This document shows positions 23,336 to 32,769 of a stretch of 64,000 nt of DNA, piece after piece. The translations under genes were made by a program, and so were the position numbers. This stretch comes from a bacterium CG_4_9_14_3_um_filter_65_15 (lineage in GTDB: Bacteria; Krumholzibacteriota; Krumholzibacteriia; LZORAL124-64-63). Positions within the stretch are counted from its first letter, which is position 1; every line of letters begins with the position of its first letter. The stretch is taken from positions 21,608 to 85,607 of the forward strand of contig PFVX01000031.1 in the NCBI GenBank assembly GCA_002790835.1. Reading direction: 5' to 3'. The notes below the pieces were generated by a model, which had not been told where the DNA came from, searched no databases, and worked only from the letters and a program-made list of their open reading frames with translations.

Positions 23336-25875
23336 GCCTGAGCACCTCCGGGGCCGGACCCTCGCCGGCAAGCGAGATAACCGCCCAACAACAGGAGCAG
23401 GGTGATGATCAGCCCCGCGCAGGTCAGGATCAACCCCTGCTTGACCGCGGGATCGCCGAATATGAAGCGGACCTCGTGGCGCCCCGGCTCCAGGTAGACT
23501 CCCCGCAGAACGAAATCCGCCGTCAACATCGGGCGGGGCCTGCCGTCCACCTCCACCCGCCAACCGGGAGTGGTCATGTCGGCCAACACCAGCACGGCCT
23601 GCTGCGAGGATCCCGTCTTCAGGATCACCTCGTCCAGGCCGTCGACAAGATACTCCACCGAGGCCGAGGAGTCCGGTGCAACATCCATGACCGCAGGAAG
23701 TTCCGCCATTTCCGCGGTGGGCAGATGCACCGTGGTGCCCGGATCCATCCTCCCCGCTTGCACCTCATCCAGGAAGTCGTCGAAGGTGGCCCCACCGGTC
23801 TCCCAGCGGTTCACCAGCCGCGCTCGCGGCAGGTAGGAACGCAGGCGGTAAAGAACAGGGCCCTCGGTCGCCAGGGGAGCCGGATCGAGGTCCAGGCCCT
23901 CCTGCGCAAGCAATTGCTGTTCCTGCGCGGTGAAAGCTCGGTCGAAACTCACCACCCCTGCACCCAACCACAAAGCCAGGCGGCCGGCGGGACGTGCCCC
24001 GTACAACCTCTTGCGGATGGACTCGTAGGCGGCCGGCTTGGCCGGATGGTAGCCCCCCAGGCTGCGGATTCCGTCGGCCATCCAGGTGTTGCGGCCCCCG
24101 TTCTGCCCCAGGGGATAGAGACGGTCGTGGGGCAAAGCGCGTTGCAGGAGCGCGGCGTGCGGCCCCGGTTCGGCTCGGGCCGGCTGGAATTTCGCTACCA
24201 GGGGACTCGCCGGCAGCAGCACCGCTTGCCCGGAAGCCCCTCGTCCCACGCGCAGCAGGGACCGTTCGGGATGGGTGATGCGGGCGTCCACTCCCATCAG
24301 ATCCACCACCACCAGCAGGCACAAGGCCCAGGGCAGACCGGACCGGGCGAATCCGGGGCGAAGCCGGGCCACCTGGAAGGCGCCCCCGGCCAGCAGCAGC
24401 ACGATGCCGATGCGCACCAGATCACTGCGGTGCAGCGTCCACGCCGCATCCAGCAGGACCGGAACGGTCGGTTTGCCTGCGGCGGCGGCAAGCTTTTCCA
24501 GGCTGCCCACAAAAACCCCATGGCCCAGGCCGACGGCGGCCAGCGAAAGCACCGCACCCAGTCCGGCGCAGATCAGGGGAGCCAGACGGCGCGGCCAGCG
24601 GCTTTCCCCGGCGACCCAGGCCTCGACCCCGCGGGGGGCGGCCAGGGCGAGGCAAAACGCCACCAGGATCAGGATCATCGACGGCACGCGGAACTTGTTG
24701 AAGAACGGCAGCCAGCGGTAGAGCAGCTCGTAGAAGCCGAAGCCGTAGTTGCCGAAGGCCGTGAATACCGCCAGGACGGACAAGGCGAGGGTGACGATCA
24801 GCCAGCGGCGCCGCCCCGGCCCCCAGGCCAGGGCGGCCAGCAGCAGGACCAGGAATCCGAAGTAGTTGGGATAATCATTGAACGGCATCATCCCCAGGTA
24901 GGTCGTCTGGCCGAAGCCAGCGGCCGAGGGCAGCACGAAGGTGGGCAGTTCCCGTGGTGACAGGGACCAGCCGGTGGCGTAGTCCAGCCCCACTCCGCCC
25001 CCGCCGGCGGTATCCTGACCGCGGATGGACAGTCCGGAGTACTGGTACACGGGGACCAGGAGGATGCCCGCGATGAGGAACCCCAGCGCCAATCCCACCG
25101 CCAGCTTTCCCACGCGCAGCCATCGGACCGGGGGTTGCAGGGAACGCCACGCCGCTTCCAGGGGCCAGACGGCGCCCCAGAAGGACAACCACGCCACCAC
25201 GCCCAGGCTGTAATAGGCGATCTGGATGTGGCCGCGCAGAAGCTGAAGCCCCAGCAGCAGGCCCAACATGCCGGCGGAACTCCAGCGCCCGCGATCCAGA
25301 ATGCGCAGGGACCACCCGACCAGCCAGGGCAGATACATGGCCGCACCGAGCTTCGAGCCGTGGCCGTGCACCCCCCAGGCGGCGACCTTGGGAAACAACA
25401 GCCAGATCGCCACGCCCAGCAGGATCGCGCCCTGGCTGGGGTGCCAGCGCCGCAGCAGCCAGGCCATGCCCAGCCCCCCGAACAGCAGGTGGCCGAGCAG
25501 CCAGGTCAGAGGGGGAAATCCCAGCCGGGTCTGCAGGAAATCGAACAGGACCGAGGGCGGGTAGAGGAATTTCGCATAGGCCAGCGAGCCGAAGCTGGGC
25601 ATGCCGGCGAACAGGTAGGGATTCCAGAGGGGATAGTGCCCCTGCTCCAAAGACCGGTCGCCGACGCTGGCGAAGGCCAGGGAATTGCCGGCATCGCTGC
25701 TGCGAAACACCTCGCCCTGGAACATGGCGCCCGGATAGATGACGGCCAACAGGACCAGGATCAACAGGGTCTGCCGCAGCCACCAGGTCCAGCCGGACTC
25801 GGAAATCCACCACGCGGGCAGACTCGGGCCCGCCGCGCTGGTCGGCGTACGGTCACGGTCGCGGGATTTGGCCAC
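23332..25875 (-). CDS. YfhO-family large membrane protein (GT-C-like)
   Basis: The 847-residue protein has about a dozen membrane helices after a short polar N-terminus, a large exposed domain towards the C-terminus and a final helix. The segment VFRSSDAGNSLAFASV, the PLWNPYLFAGMPSFG motif and QFPLYPP-like KFLYPPSVLFDF text are characteristic of YfhO proteins, which are GT-C-type glycosyltransferases or lipoteichoic-acid glycosylation proteins in Firmicutes. The start is a GTG at 25875 with AGGAGG six bases upstream. It heads an eight-gene overlapping operon with its own promoter at about 25944-25972. Next to a polyprenol-phosphate sugar synthase, it probably uses that lipid-linked donor. Confidence 0.85.
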   Translation of the reverse strand: MAKSRDRDRTPTSAAGPSLPAWWISESGWTWWLRQTLLILVLLAVIYPGAMFQGEVFRSSDAGNSLAFASVGDRSLEQGHYPLWNPYLFAGMPSFGSLAYAKFLYPPSVLFDFLQTRLGFPPLTWLLGHLLFGGLGMAWLLRRWHPSQGAILLGVAIWLLFPKVAAWGVHGHGSKLGAAMYLPWLVGWSLRILDRGRWSSAGMLGLLLGLQLLRGHIQIAYYSLGVVAWLSFWGAVWPLEAAWRSLQPPVRWLRVGKLAVGLALGFLIAGILLVPVYQYSGLSIRGQDTAGGGGVGLDYATGWSLSPRELPTFVLPSAAGFGQTTYLGMMPFNDYPNYFGFLVLLLAALAWGPGRRRWLIVTLALSVLAVFTAFGNYGFGFYELLYRWLPFFNKFRVPSMILILVAFCLALAAPRGVEAWVAGESRWPRRLAPLICAGLGAVLSLAAVGLGHGVFVGSLEKLAAAAGKPTVPVLLDAAWTLHRSDLVRIGIVLLLAGGAFQVARLRPGFARSGLPWALCLLVVVDLMGVDARITHPERSLLRVGRGASGQAVLLPASPLVAKFQPARAEPGPHAALLQRALPHDRLYPLGQNGGRNTWMADGIRSLGGYHPAKPAAYESIRKRLYGARPAGRLALWLGAGVVSFDRAFTAQEQQLLAQEGLDLDPAPLATEGPVLYRLRSYLPRARLVNRWETGGATFDDFLDEVQAGRMDPGTTVHLPTAEMAELPAVMDVAPDSSASVEYLVDGLDEVILKTGSSQQAVLVLADMTTPGWRVEVDGRPRPMLTADFVLRGVYLEPGRHEVRFIFGDPAVKQGLILTCAGLIITLLLLLGGYLACRRGSGPGGAQA

Positions 25876-25943
25876 GGGTCCTCCTGGAACGCCCCCGAGC
25901 GGGGAATCATGGCAAACCGGGCGCCGGAAACGCCCACAGGACA

Positions 25944-25972
25944 ATCATATCCCAACTATCGCGGTCTGTCCA
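25944..25972 (-). promoter_or_regulatory. Promoter of the yfhO-to-flippase glycan operon
   Basis: On the minus strand TGGACA (25972-25967) and TATGAT (25949-25944) are exactly 17 bp apart, a good sigma70-type match. The predicted start near 25937 leaves about 60 nt of leader before the YfhO GTG. All eight downstream genes overlap or abut, and no other promoter of this quality is visible before 12963. Confidence 0.7.
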
Positions 25973-26006
25973 TCATCCGGCGCAGGGAAGCTCCCGCGCA
26001 ACGCAA

Positions 26007-26930
26007 TCAGTAGGGTCGGCCGCGAATCTCATCCAGGATCCCCAGCCAGACGGCCGCGGCGGTCTGCACGCGCCCGTGCCACAGGTGGAAGGCCGTATGC
26101 CCGGCCAGGTAGGCGAACTGGCACACCGCCAGCAGCGGCCAGTGATACCACCGCCAGTGCTTGCGCAGCAACCGCAGGTGACTGCGACTGCGCAGCCAGA
26201 CCTTCAGCGGCGAGGATTCTCCCACGGACATGCTGACCTTGTGGAGCACGATGGACCGGGGCACGTGCAGGATGCGGCCGCCGGCGGCCAGGATGCGCAG
26301 GGAATAGTCCGTGTCCTCGCCGTAAAAATGGAAGCCCTCGTCGAACAGTCCCACCTGGTCGCGGGCCCGCCGATCGAGCAACAGCGCGCAACCGGTGCCG
26401 TAATCGATGAAGCGCGACGCCAGCGGCATGTCGCCGGCCACGCTGCGGATCCCGTGGTGGCGGACCCACCCGCACCAGCGACCGATGATCCCGCCCTCGT
26501 ACCAGATGCGACCCGGATCGGATGCGTAACAGATACGGGGAGTCGCCGCCCAGGCCCGTGGTTCGTCCAGCAGTCCCTGGACCAGCAGGCGCATGCTGCC
26601 TTCGGGAACCACGGTGTCGTTGTTCAGCATCAGCACGGGCCCGCCAAATCCCTCGGCATTCAGCGCCTCGAGGGCCAGGTTGCAGCCCCCGGCCCAGCGC
26701 AGATTCTCCGGCGACTCGATCAGTTCGACGTCGGGGTGATGCCGCCGCACCCAGGCCAGCGAATCGTCGGTCGAGCCGTTGTCCACCAGGATGAGGCGCA
26801 GATCGGGGTAGGTATCCTGGGCCAGGGAACCCAGGCAGTCGGCCAGCACCTCGCGGCCGTTCCAGTTGACCACCACCACCGCCAGGGGCGGCATGGCGTT
26901 CGACGGATCCTGAGGTTCGCGATCAGGCAC
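26007..26930 (-). CDS. GT2-family glycosyltransferase
   Basis: The 307-residue protein is a GT-A fold glycosyltransferase of the rhamnosyltransferase-like group: VVVVNWNGREVLADCL, VDNGSTDDSLAW, LMLNNDTVVPEGS (the DXD-like metal site is NND) and FHFYGEDTDYSLR, where the acidic residues are the likely catalytic base region. The C-terminal part has a hydrophobic segment that may touch the membrane. The start is a GTG at 26930 that overlaps the upstream GT2 gene; an ATG at 26894 also fits the domain border. It is the last gene of the DUF2723 operon. The sugar is not predictable from sequence. Confidence 0.87.
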   Translation of the reverse strand: MPDREPQDPSNAMPPLAVVVVNWNGREVLADCLGSLAQDTYPDLRLILVDNGSTDDSLAWVRRHHPDVELIESPENLRWAGGCNLALEALNAEGFGGPVLMLNNDTVVPEGSMRLLVQGLLDEPRAWAATPRICYASDPGRIWYEGGIIGRWCGWVRHHGIRSVAGDMPLASRFIDYGTGCALLLDRRARDQVGLFDEGFHFYGEDTDYSLRILAAGGRILHVPRSIVLHKVSMSVGESSPLKVWLRSRSHLRLLRKHWRWYHWPLLAVCQFAYLAGHTAFHLWHGRVQTAAAVWLGILDEIRGRPY

Positions 26931-27876
26931 GGTGGGCGATCCGGTAGTCGCGTTCGGGCCGCCGACCCGCCACCACGAGTTCGGCGATCAGCCCCAGGCT
27001 GATGAACTGGAACGAGAGGATGATCAGCACCAGGCCCAGCAACAGCATGGGCCGCAGATGCAGGCCGTTGCCCAGCATCCAGTAGACCAGGAAGTAGAGG
27101 CTGATCCCGCCGCCTCCGGCCAGGAACGTGAGGCCCACGCGGCCGAACATGTGCAGGGGCGAGGTGCGCCGGGCGTGCAGGAAGTACACCGTCAGCAGGT
27201 CCAGGAAGCCGTTGACGAAGCGGGCCGGGCCGTACTTGGTGACGCCGTACTTGCGGGCGTAATGGCGCACGGGCTGCTCGGTAACCCGGAATCCCTCCAG
27301 ATGCGCCAGGGCCGGCACGTAACGGTGCATCTCGCCGTAGACCCGGACCCTCTCGACCACCCGGCGGCGATAGGCCTTCAACCCGCAGTTGAAATCGTGG
27401 AGTTTCAGCCCGCACATTCGGCTGGTGAACCAGTTGAAGACGCGGCTGGTCTTGTTCTTGATGAAGCTGTCCTTGCGGTCCTGCTTCCACCCCGAGACCA
27501 GGTCCCATCCCTCTTCGATACGGGCGATGAGCCCGGGGATCTCCGCCGGGTCGTCCTGCAGGTCGGCATCCATGGTGATGACGATTTCGCCGCCGGCCTC
27601 GTGGAAGCCGGCGGCCAGCGCGGCCGCCTTGCCGAAATTGCGTCCGAAGCCCAGACCGTGCACCACGGGGTGGCGGGCGGCCAAATCCGCGATGACGGCG
27701 AAGGTGTCGTCGGTGCTGCCGTCGTCGATCAGCCAGACCCCGAACGAACGGCCCATGGGTTCCAGGACGGCGCGAATGCGGTCGACCAGTTCGGGCAGGG
27801 ATTCGGCCTCGTTGAAGGCCGGCACCACGACGGCGATCTCGAGCCTTTCGTCGGCCATGGCGGAGTCACCGGTCAC
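26923..27876 (-). CDS. GtrB/ArnC-like polyprenyl-phosphate glycosyltransferase
   Basis: The 317-residue protein has a GT2 domain (VVVPAFNEAESLPEL, LIDDGSTDDTF, TMDADLQDDP, the DXD motif, and FNCGLKAYRR) followed by two C-terminal membrane helices. This is the arrangement of GtrB and ArnC enzymes that attach glucose or an amino-arabinose derivative to undecaprenyl phosphate. It is a second polyprenyl-P-sugar synthase in the locus, distinct from the soluble one at 22580-23335. The start is a GTG at 27876 with AGGAGAGGG upstream, one base after the epimerase stop; the earlier in-frame ATG lies inside the epimerase gene. Confidence 0.88.
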   Translation of the reverse strand: MTGDSAMADERLEIAVVVPAFNEAESLPELVDRIRAVLEPMGRSFGVWLIDDGSTDDTFAVIADLAARHPVVHGLGFGRNFGKAAALAAGFHEAGGEIVITMDADLQDDPAEIPGLIARIEEGWDLVSGWKQDRKDSFIKNKTSRVFNWFTSRMCGLKLHDFNCGLKAYRRRVVERVRVYGEMHRYVPALAHLEGFRVTEQPVRHYARKYGVTKYGPARFVNGFLDLLTVYFLHARRTSPLHMFGRVGLTFLAGGGGISLYFLVYWMLGNGLHLRPMLLLGLVLIILSFQFISLGLIAELVVAGRRPERDYRIAHRA

Positions 27877-27877
27877 G

Positions 27878-28918
27878 TTACCCTCTCCTGGCAATGGCCC
27901 ACTCCGCCTCGCGGACCAGGCCTTCCTTGAAGGGAATGGTCGGCCGGTAGCCGATGACGGCTTCGACATGGCTCCGGTCGGCAAAGGTGTTCTTCACGTC
28001 GCCCTTGGCGGTCTCCCCATAGGCGATGGTCGCGGTCAGCCCGGGAACCCGCGCGGTCAGGATCTCCCGCAACAGATCCAGCGCCTCGCCGAAAACCACT
28101 CGGCTCCCGCCGCCGGTGTTGAAGACTTCCCACGGACTGTCGCAGGCCACGGACAACAGGTTGGAGCGCACCGCGTCCCCCACGTAGGTGAAATCCCGGG
28201 TCTGGGAGCCGTCCCCGTAGACATCGAAGGTCCGCCCGTCGAGGGCCGCTTCGATGTACTTGCGAAAGGCCATGTCCGGACGCTGACGGGGACCGAACAC
28301 CGTGAAGTAGCGCAGGCTGCTGGTGGGCACCCCGAAGTTCATGCTGTAGAGAACACACAGGTGTTCGGCGGCCATCTTGGTGACCCCGTAGGGTGAACGG
28401 GGCTGCGGCAGCGCCAGTTCGGTGACCGGAAGCTCGTCCTGGTCGCCATAGACCGAACTGCTGCTCGAGTAGACGAAGCGCACCAGATCCCCGGCGACCT
28501 CATCCCGTTTGCAGGCCTCCAGCAGCCGCTGGGTGGACATGATGTTGCACCCGACATACTCGGCGAAGGTCGAGCCCCAGCTCGCCCGCACCCCGGCCTG
28601 CGCGGCCAGGTGGAAACAGACCCGTTGGCCCCGCAGCAGCTGCGCCGCGTCGACGTCCTGCAGGTTCTCCTGCACGAATGTGAAGTCGGGGTGCTCGGCA
28701 AAGCCGGCCATGTTCTCCCGCTTGAGGGCGATGGCATAGTAATCGGTCAGGCAATCCACTCCCGTCACCCGGCAACCGAGCTCCAGCAGGGCTTCGGTCA
28801 GGGTGCTGCCGATGAATCCGGCGCAGCCGGTGACGATCACCGGGGCGCCGGGCTCAAGGATGCTGCGCACCCGCTCCGGCAGGTCTGTGGTGATCGCCTG
28901 CAATTCAGTCTTGTCCAT
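27878..28918 (-). CDS. NAD-dependent sugar-nucleotide epimerase (extended SDR)
   Basis: The 346-residue protein is an extended short-chain dehydrogenase of the UDP-sugar 4-epimerase type. It has the NAD-binding GCAGFIGSTL loop, the SSSSVYG segment and the catalytic YGVTK (Tyr-x3-Lys), then RYFTVFGPRQRPDMAF and the DGSQTRDFTYV motif common in UDP-GlcA or UDP-GlcNAc 4-epimerases. The ATG at 28918 overlaps the end of the DUF2723 gene by 14 bases and has a purine-rich GGGGGAAAAAGG stretch upstream. It probably supplies a galacto- or glucuronate-type nucleotide sugar for the neighbouring transferases. Confidence 0.9.
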   Translation of the reverse strand: MDKTELQAITTDLPERVRSILEPGAPVIVTGCAGFIGSTLTEALLELGCRVTGVDCLTDYYAIALKRENMAGFAEHPDFTFVQENLQDVDAAQLLRGQRVCFHLAAQAGVRASWGSTFAEYVGCNIMSTQRLLEACKRDEVAGDLVRFVYSSSSSVYGDQDELPVTELALPQPRSPYGVTKMAAEHLCVLYSMNFGVPTSSLRYFTVFGPRQRPDMAFRKYIEAALDGRTFDVYGDGSQTRDFTYVGDAVRSNLLSVACDSPWEVFNTGGGSRVVFGEALDLLREILTARVPGLTATIAYGETAKGDVKNTFADRSHVEAVIGYRPTIPFKEGLVREAEWAIARRG

Positions 28919-31661
28919 CACCTTTTTCCCCCACTGCATCATCGATGCGCTGCTGTTCCCTTTGCAGGGCGGACTGTTTCATGGTCTCCAGGGCCTGCGA
29001 CATGGCCGCATCCTGTTCGCCGCTGTGCTGTTCCCATTTCTCCATCACCTGCTGGGCCAGGTCGCGCCGGCCCATGGCCTGGTAGATGGTGAATTCAAGC
29101 TCGTAATAGAATTTGCGGTCCGGGTAAAGCGCGATCTGCTCCTGCGCCCAGTCCGTGGCCAGGTCGGTCACGCCCGCGCTGAGAATTCCCCGCATGCAGG
29201 CGAAGACGACCTGCTCTTCCCTGTCCTCGGACACGTTCCCGACCAGGGAGCTGAGGAAGACCTTCGCGTCATCGTCGCGGAACGCCTGCACCAGCAACAG
29301 GGGGTACATTTCCAATGCCTGATCATTGAACGGAGCGATGGCCAGGCTCGTCTCGAAACACCTCAGGGCCTTGGTCAGGTTCTCGTTGTAGACCATGGTG
29401 TCCTTGCCGGCGATCGCATCGGCCTTCATGTAGAATTCGTAGCCCGCCCGGTTAAGCGCCGCGGGATAGTTGCCCAGCAGGTGCACCGCATTGCTGTTGC
29501 GGAAGATGTCCGTGCGGGCCCGGCCCAGCATCCCCACCAGGCTGTCCAGTTGCGCGATGTCCAGGCCCCGCCCCTGTTCCCCCAGGACCGGCTTCTGGTC
29601 CTCGTCCAGCCCCACTCCGGTCATCTGCGCGTAGGCCACCCGGCGGGCCGGCGTGTCGCCGTCCATGAGCGAGCCGAGTTCGTAAACGCCCAGGATGTTC
29701 TCCAGAACCTTGTCCGGGTCGGTGGACGGCAGGCCGTTGGGGCCCTTTTCCTCGACCAGGCGGTAGGCCATGCCCTCCATGCGCAGATTGTTGTAGTAAC
29801 GTTCCATGTTTTCCTGCGGGATGGTCACCGCAAAGAAAACCGGCCGGTTGGCTTTCGCCTGATTGGTCGTGATGATGTCGTGCAGGGCGAAATCCTTCAC
29901 CATCACCAGGGTGCGTTGTTTGGTCTTGGGATCTTCGAACACGGTCGGCTGCAGCTTGTCGATCTCGGCGTCGCTGCGCCGCATGTCCACGCCGTGCTCC
30001 ATGTGCTTGATCTGCTTGATGTACCAGGGCAGGTTCACGAGGGACAGGTTGACCACCGATACGTCGGGGCGGAATTTCTCCACCATCTGCAGATACCAGA
30101 TGGGGAAGGTGTCGTTGTCCCCGTTGGTGAAGATGATCGCGTCCTTGTCAAGACCCGCCAGGATGTTCCAGGCGTATTCGTAGGCGATCTTGTTCTCGGA
30201 CCTGTCGTGCTCGAAGAGCTTGGTCTGGCCGGGACCCAGGGGCAACAGGGCCACCAGACACAGCAGCAGGGCGGCCGCCTTGACCGGAATGCCCGCCGGC
30301 ACGCGGACGGCCTTGCGCCAGTCCTGGCCCTCGGCCTGCAGCTGGACGGCCGTGCGCCCCTCGCCTCCGGCCAGGTAGCGCAGGAGCGCGCTCGCGCCCA
30401 GCCCGATGAACACGGCGAAGAACATGAAGGCCGCGAAGTAGAAATAGTCCCGGTCCCGGACTTCGTGGTCGGTGAAGTTGAGGTACAGGGTCAGGATTTC
30501 CCCGTTGATCACATAGGCGACCAGGGGCACCAGGATCAGGGTGCGGATGCGCCGCAGCCCCTGGAACAACCCCACCAGGGCCAGAAAGATCGGCCCCAGA
30601 ACGGTCGAGACCACGGTCAAGGGGCCGTGCCCCGGCCCGAGGAAATAGAATTGCTTGAGCAGGAATTTGTCGTAGTAGCCGAACTGCCAGCCCAGCGAAG
30701 CCCGGCGCACGAAGGGATCCATGGGCGGATACTGTTCCCGCCTGATCACCGACAGCAGCGTGTGGAAATTGTCGGGGTCGGTTTGGTTGATCAGGGGTTC
30801 GGGATTCGCCCCGGCGCGGATCATCATCATCATGTGGACCGTCAGCCCCACGAAGAACAGGCCGCTACCCAGCAACGCGAATTTCCGGCCCTGAAAACTG
30901 CGGGCCAGCACCACCACCAGGTAAACCACGAGCAGGAAGATGATGGTCGTGTTGTTCTTGCTGATGGTGGAGAACAGGAAGACGGCCAGACCCACGCTCA
31001 TGAGCATGAGGTCGAAGACGGGAAGGCGGTTGGGCCTCGCCAGCAGGACCAGCAGGAAGATCCCGGGATAGACGAGCAGCGTACCCAGGTGGAAGCCCAC
31101 CCCCAGGCCCAGCAGATAGATGATCAGCAACAGCAGGTTCTGGCTGCGGGCCTCCTCGCGCGCGTCGTACCAGCGCACCGCAAGCCAGGAAAGCAGGGCC
31201 ATCATGAATCCCGCCAGGCCGTAGACCTCGGCCTCGATGGCGTTGTTCCAGAAGGTGTCGGAGAAGGCCAGGAAACAAGCGCCGATCACCGCCCCCGCAT
31301 GGGCAATCCAGCCGGAGTCGGGATCGCTGCGGCGGGCCAGTTCCCAGATCAGCAGGTAGATGAAAGCCACGGCCAGTGCGCTGAAGAACGCCGACATGAA
31401 ATTGATGGCGCGGGCCGTCCGGTAGCTCGCCGTCGTGATGTCCGCCTGGCCCAGGATGATGTCGAAGACCCGCCCGACCAGGACGTACAGCGGGGTTCCC
31501 GGCTGATGCGGGATGCCCACGATGTGGCTGGTGGTGATGAATTCGCCGCAGTCCCAGAAGTTGGAGGTCGGGCCCATGGTGCTGGAATAAACCGCCAGGG
31601 ACAGGATGAAGACCCCCAGAGCGACCAGGAACTGGGGGCGGGTAAAGGTCGATCTGTTCAA
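28905..31661 (-). CDS. DUF2723-family membrane protein with C-terminal soluble domain
   Basis: The protein of about 918 residues opens with the DUF2723 signature YSSTMGPTSNFWDCGEFITT followed by GIPHQPGTPLYVLVGR, has about twelve membrane helices to residue 490, then a large soluble part with helical, TPR-like text (TKALRCFETSLAIAPFNDQALEMYP, given as a span near residue 785). DUF2723 proteins are common in Bacteroidetes and relatives and are thought to be GT-C-like glycosyltransferases, some acting in protein O-mannosylation. The TTG at 31661 follows AAAGGTGAAGAC and is preferred; a GTG at 31700 lies only a few bases from the predicted transcript start. It heads a four-gene operon. Confidence 0.85.
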   Translation of the reverse strand: MNRSTFTRPQFLVALGVFILSLAVYSSTMGPTSNFWDCGEFITTSHIVGIPHQPGTPLYVLVGRVFDIILGQADITTASYRTARAINFMSAFFSALAVAFIYLLIWELARRSDPDSGWIAHAGAVIGACFLAFSDTFWNNAIEAEVYGLAGFMMALLSWLAVRWYDAREEARSQNLLLLIIYLLGLGVGFHLGTLLVYPGIFLLVLLARPNRLPVFDLMLMSVGLAVFLFSTISKNNTTIIFLLVVYLVVVLARSFQGRKFALLGSGLFFVGLTVHMMMMIRAGANPEPLINQTDPDNFHTLLSVIRREQYPPMDPFVRRASLGWQFGYYDKFLLKQFYFLGPGHGPLTVVSTVLGPIFLALVGLFQGLRRIRTLILVPLVAYVINGEILTLYLNFTDHEVRDRDYFYFAAFMFFAVFIGLGASALLRYLAGGEGRTAVQLQAEGQDWRKAVRVPAGIPVKAAALLLCLVALLPLGPGQTKLFEHDRSENKIAYEYAWNILAGLDKDAIIFTNGDNDTFPIWYLQMVEKFRPDVSVVNLSLVNLPWYIKQIKHMEHGVDMRRSDAEIDKLQPTVFEDPKTKQRTLVMVKDFALHDIITTNQAKANRPVFFAVTIPQENMERYYNNLRMEGMAYRLVEEKGPNGLPSTDPDKVLENILGVYELGSLMDGDTPARRVAYAQMTGVGLDEDQKPVLGEQGRGLDIAQLDSLVGMLGRARTDIFRNSNAVHLLGNYPAALNRAGYEFYMKADAIAGKDTMVYNENLTKALRCFETSLAIAPFNDQALEMYPLLLVQAFRDDDAKVFLSSLVGNVSEDREEQVVFACMRGILSAGVTDLATDWAQEQIALYPDRKFYYELEFTIYQAMGRRDLAQQVMEKWEQHSGEQDAAMSQALETMKQSALQREQQRIDDAVGEKGDGQD

Positions 31662-31709
31662 GTCTTCACCTTTGGCAAGCGGGTTCACCGGGGCGGGCAC
31701 GGTCCGTCG

Positions 31710-31738
31710 AAACTAACACACGGCCGCCGCGTCAACAA
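31710..31738 (-). promoter_or_regulatory. Possible promoter of the DUF2723 operon
   Basis: Minus-strand TTGTTG (31738-31733) and TAGTTT (31715-31710) are 17 bp apart in the 91-bp gap upstream of the DUF2723 gene. Both hexamers are imperfect. The predicted start near 31703 would leave a GTG at 31700 almost leaderless and gives the TTG at 31661 a normal leader. Confidence 0.4.
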
Positions 31739-31791
31739 CAAGCGCCCTGGGGCCGGGCGGCGGAACCTCCGCCCCGGGTGGAAGTTCCCGG

Positions 31792-32769
31792 TCATCGGCG
31801 CCGGACCAGGAGCATCACGCCCCCCGAAAGGCTGAACAAAACCTGGACCAGGTAGGCCGCCACTTCCAGGGCCACGACCTCGGGGCCGGCCAGACCCGTC
31901 CAGGTCAAAAGGTTGGCCGAGATCGATTCCCGCAGGCCGATGCCGTTGATGGTCACCGGGAGCGTGAGGCTCACCGCGAGCACCGGCACCAGCACCAGCA
32001 ACTGCACCGCCTGCTGCGAGGTGAGGGCCGAACCGAGGCCCAAGGCCACCAGGATGTGGGTGGCCATGCGCAGGAACTGCACCCCCACGCTGAACAGGAA
32101 CACCAGCTGCAACCAGCGCACGCGCGGCCGGTAAAGCGCCAGTTCGCCCGTAACGCGCTGCAGCGGGGCGGCCAAGGTCCCCAGATGCAGCCTTTCCAGG
32201 AGAGCCACACCCCAGGCCCCCAGGCGGCGAGACAGCAACACCATCAGGATCACCGCCAGCAGCAGGAGCACCGGGACCATCACCAGGGCCACCTGGGGCA
32301 GGGGAATGCCCCAGCCGGATGCGGCGGCCAGCACCAGGACCGCCAGCAGGGCCAGGGCTCCCAGGCCGATGAGCCGGTCCAGCAGGGTGGCGCAGAACAC
32401 CCCCAACCGCCGGCCTTCCTGTCCGCCCAGATCGACGATCTTCCAAGCGTCGCCGCCGATGTTGGCCGGCAGGAAGTTGTTGAAGAACAGCCCGATGAAA
32501 TAGACGCGCAGGATGCGCGACCGGGAAACGGGGATCCCGCCGGCCCGCAGGATCCAGGCCCACTGCAGGGATCCGGCCAGGGCCGACACGCCGTAGACCG
32601 CGAAGGCGGCCAGCAGCATCTCCCACCGGGGATGGGTCATGGCGGCCTTGATCCCGGTCAGCGACTGACGAGAGAGCACAAACCAGATCAGCAACGCGCT
32701 GACCGACACCTTGCCCCAAAAGACAAGGAGCGACCGACCCCTGCTGCGGCGTCCGTCCTGGTCGTTCAT
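31792..32769 (-). CDS. Lysylphosphatidylglycerol synthase TM-region (UPF0104/AglD-like) membrane protein
   Basis: The 325-residue protein has about eight membrane helices and the conserved core FIGLFFNNFLPANIGGDAWK (residues 91-110), which marks the UPF0104 or LPG synthase membrane-region family. Relatives act as flippase-like domains in MprF and as AglD in archaeal N-glycan assembly. No catalytic LPG synthase domain is present. The ATG at 32769 overlaps the GT4 stop. Its setting among sugar transferases suggests handling of a lipid-linked sugar, but that is inference. Confidence 0.85.
   Translation of the reverse strand: MNDQDGRRSRGRSLLVFWGKVSVSALLIWFVLSRQSLTGIKAAMTHPRWEMLLAAFAVYGVSALAGSLQWAWILRAGGIPVSRSRILRVYFIGLFFNNFLPANIGGDAWKIVDLGGQEGRRLGVFCATLLDRLIGLGALALLAVLVLAAASGWGIPLPQVALVMVPVLLLLAVILMVLLSRRLGAWGVALLERLHLGTLAAPLQRVTGELALYRPRVRWLQLVFLFSVGVQFLRMATHILVALGLGSALTSQQAVQLLVLVPVLAVSLTLPVTINGIGLRESISANLLTWTGLAGPEVVALEVAAYLVQVLFSLSGGVMLLVRRR

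Noticed and set aside
28803..31835. Plus-strand open frame of about 1,010 codons opposite the DUF2723 gene
   Set aside because: It is antisense to the DUF2723 protein and its composition (many Gln, His, Val, Asp) is the mirror of the membrane helices on the other strand. No ribosome site or domain is present.
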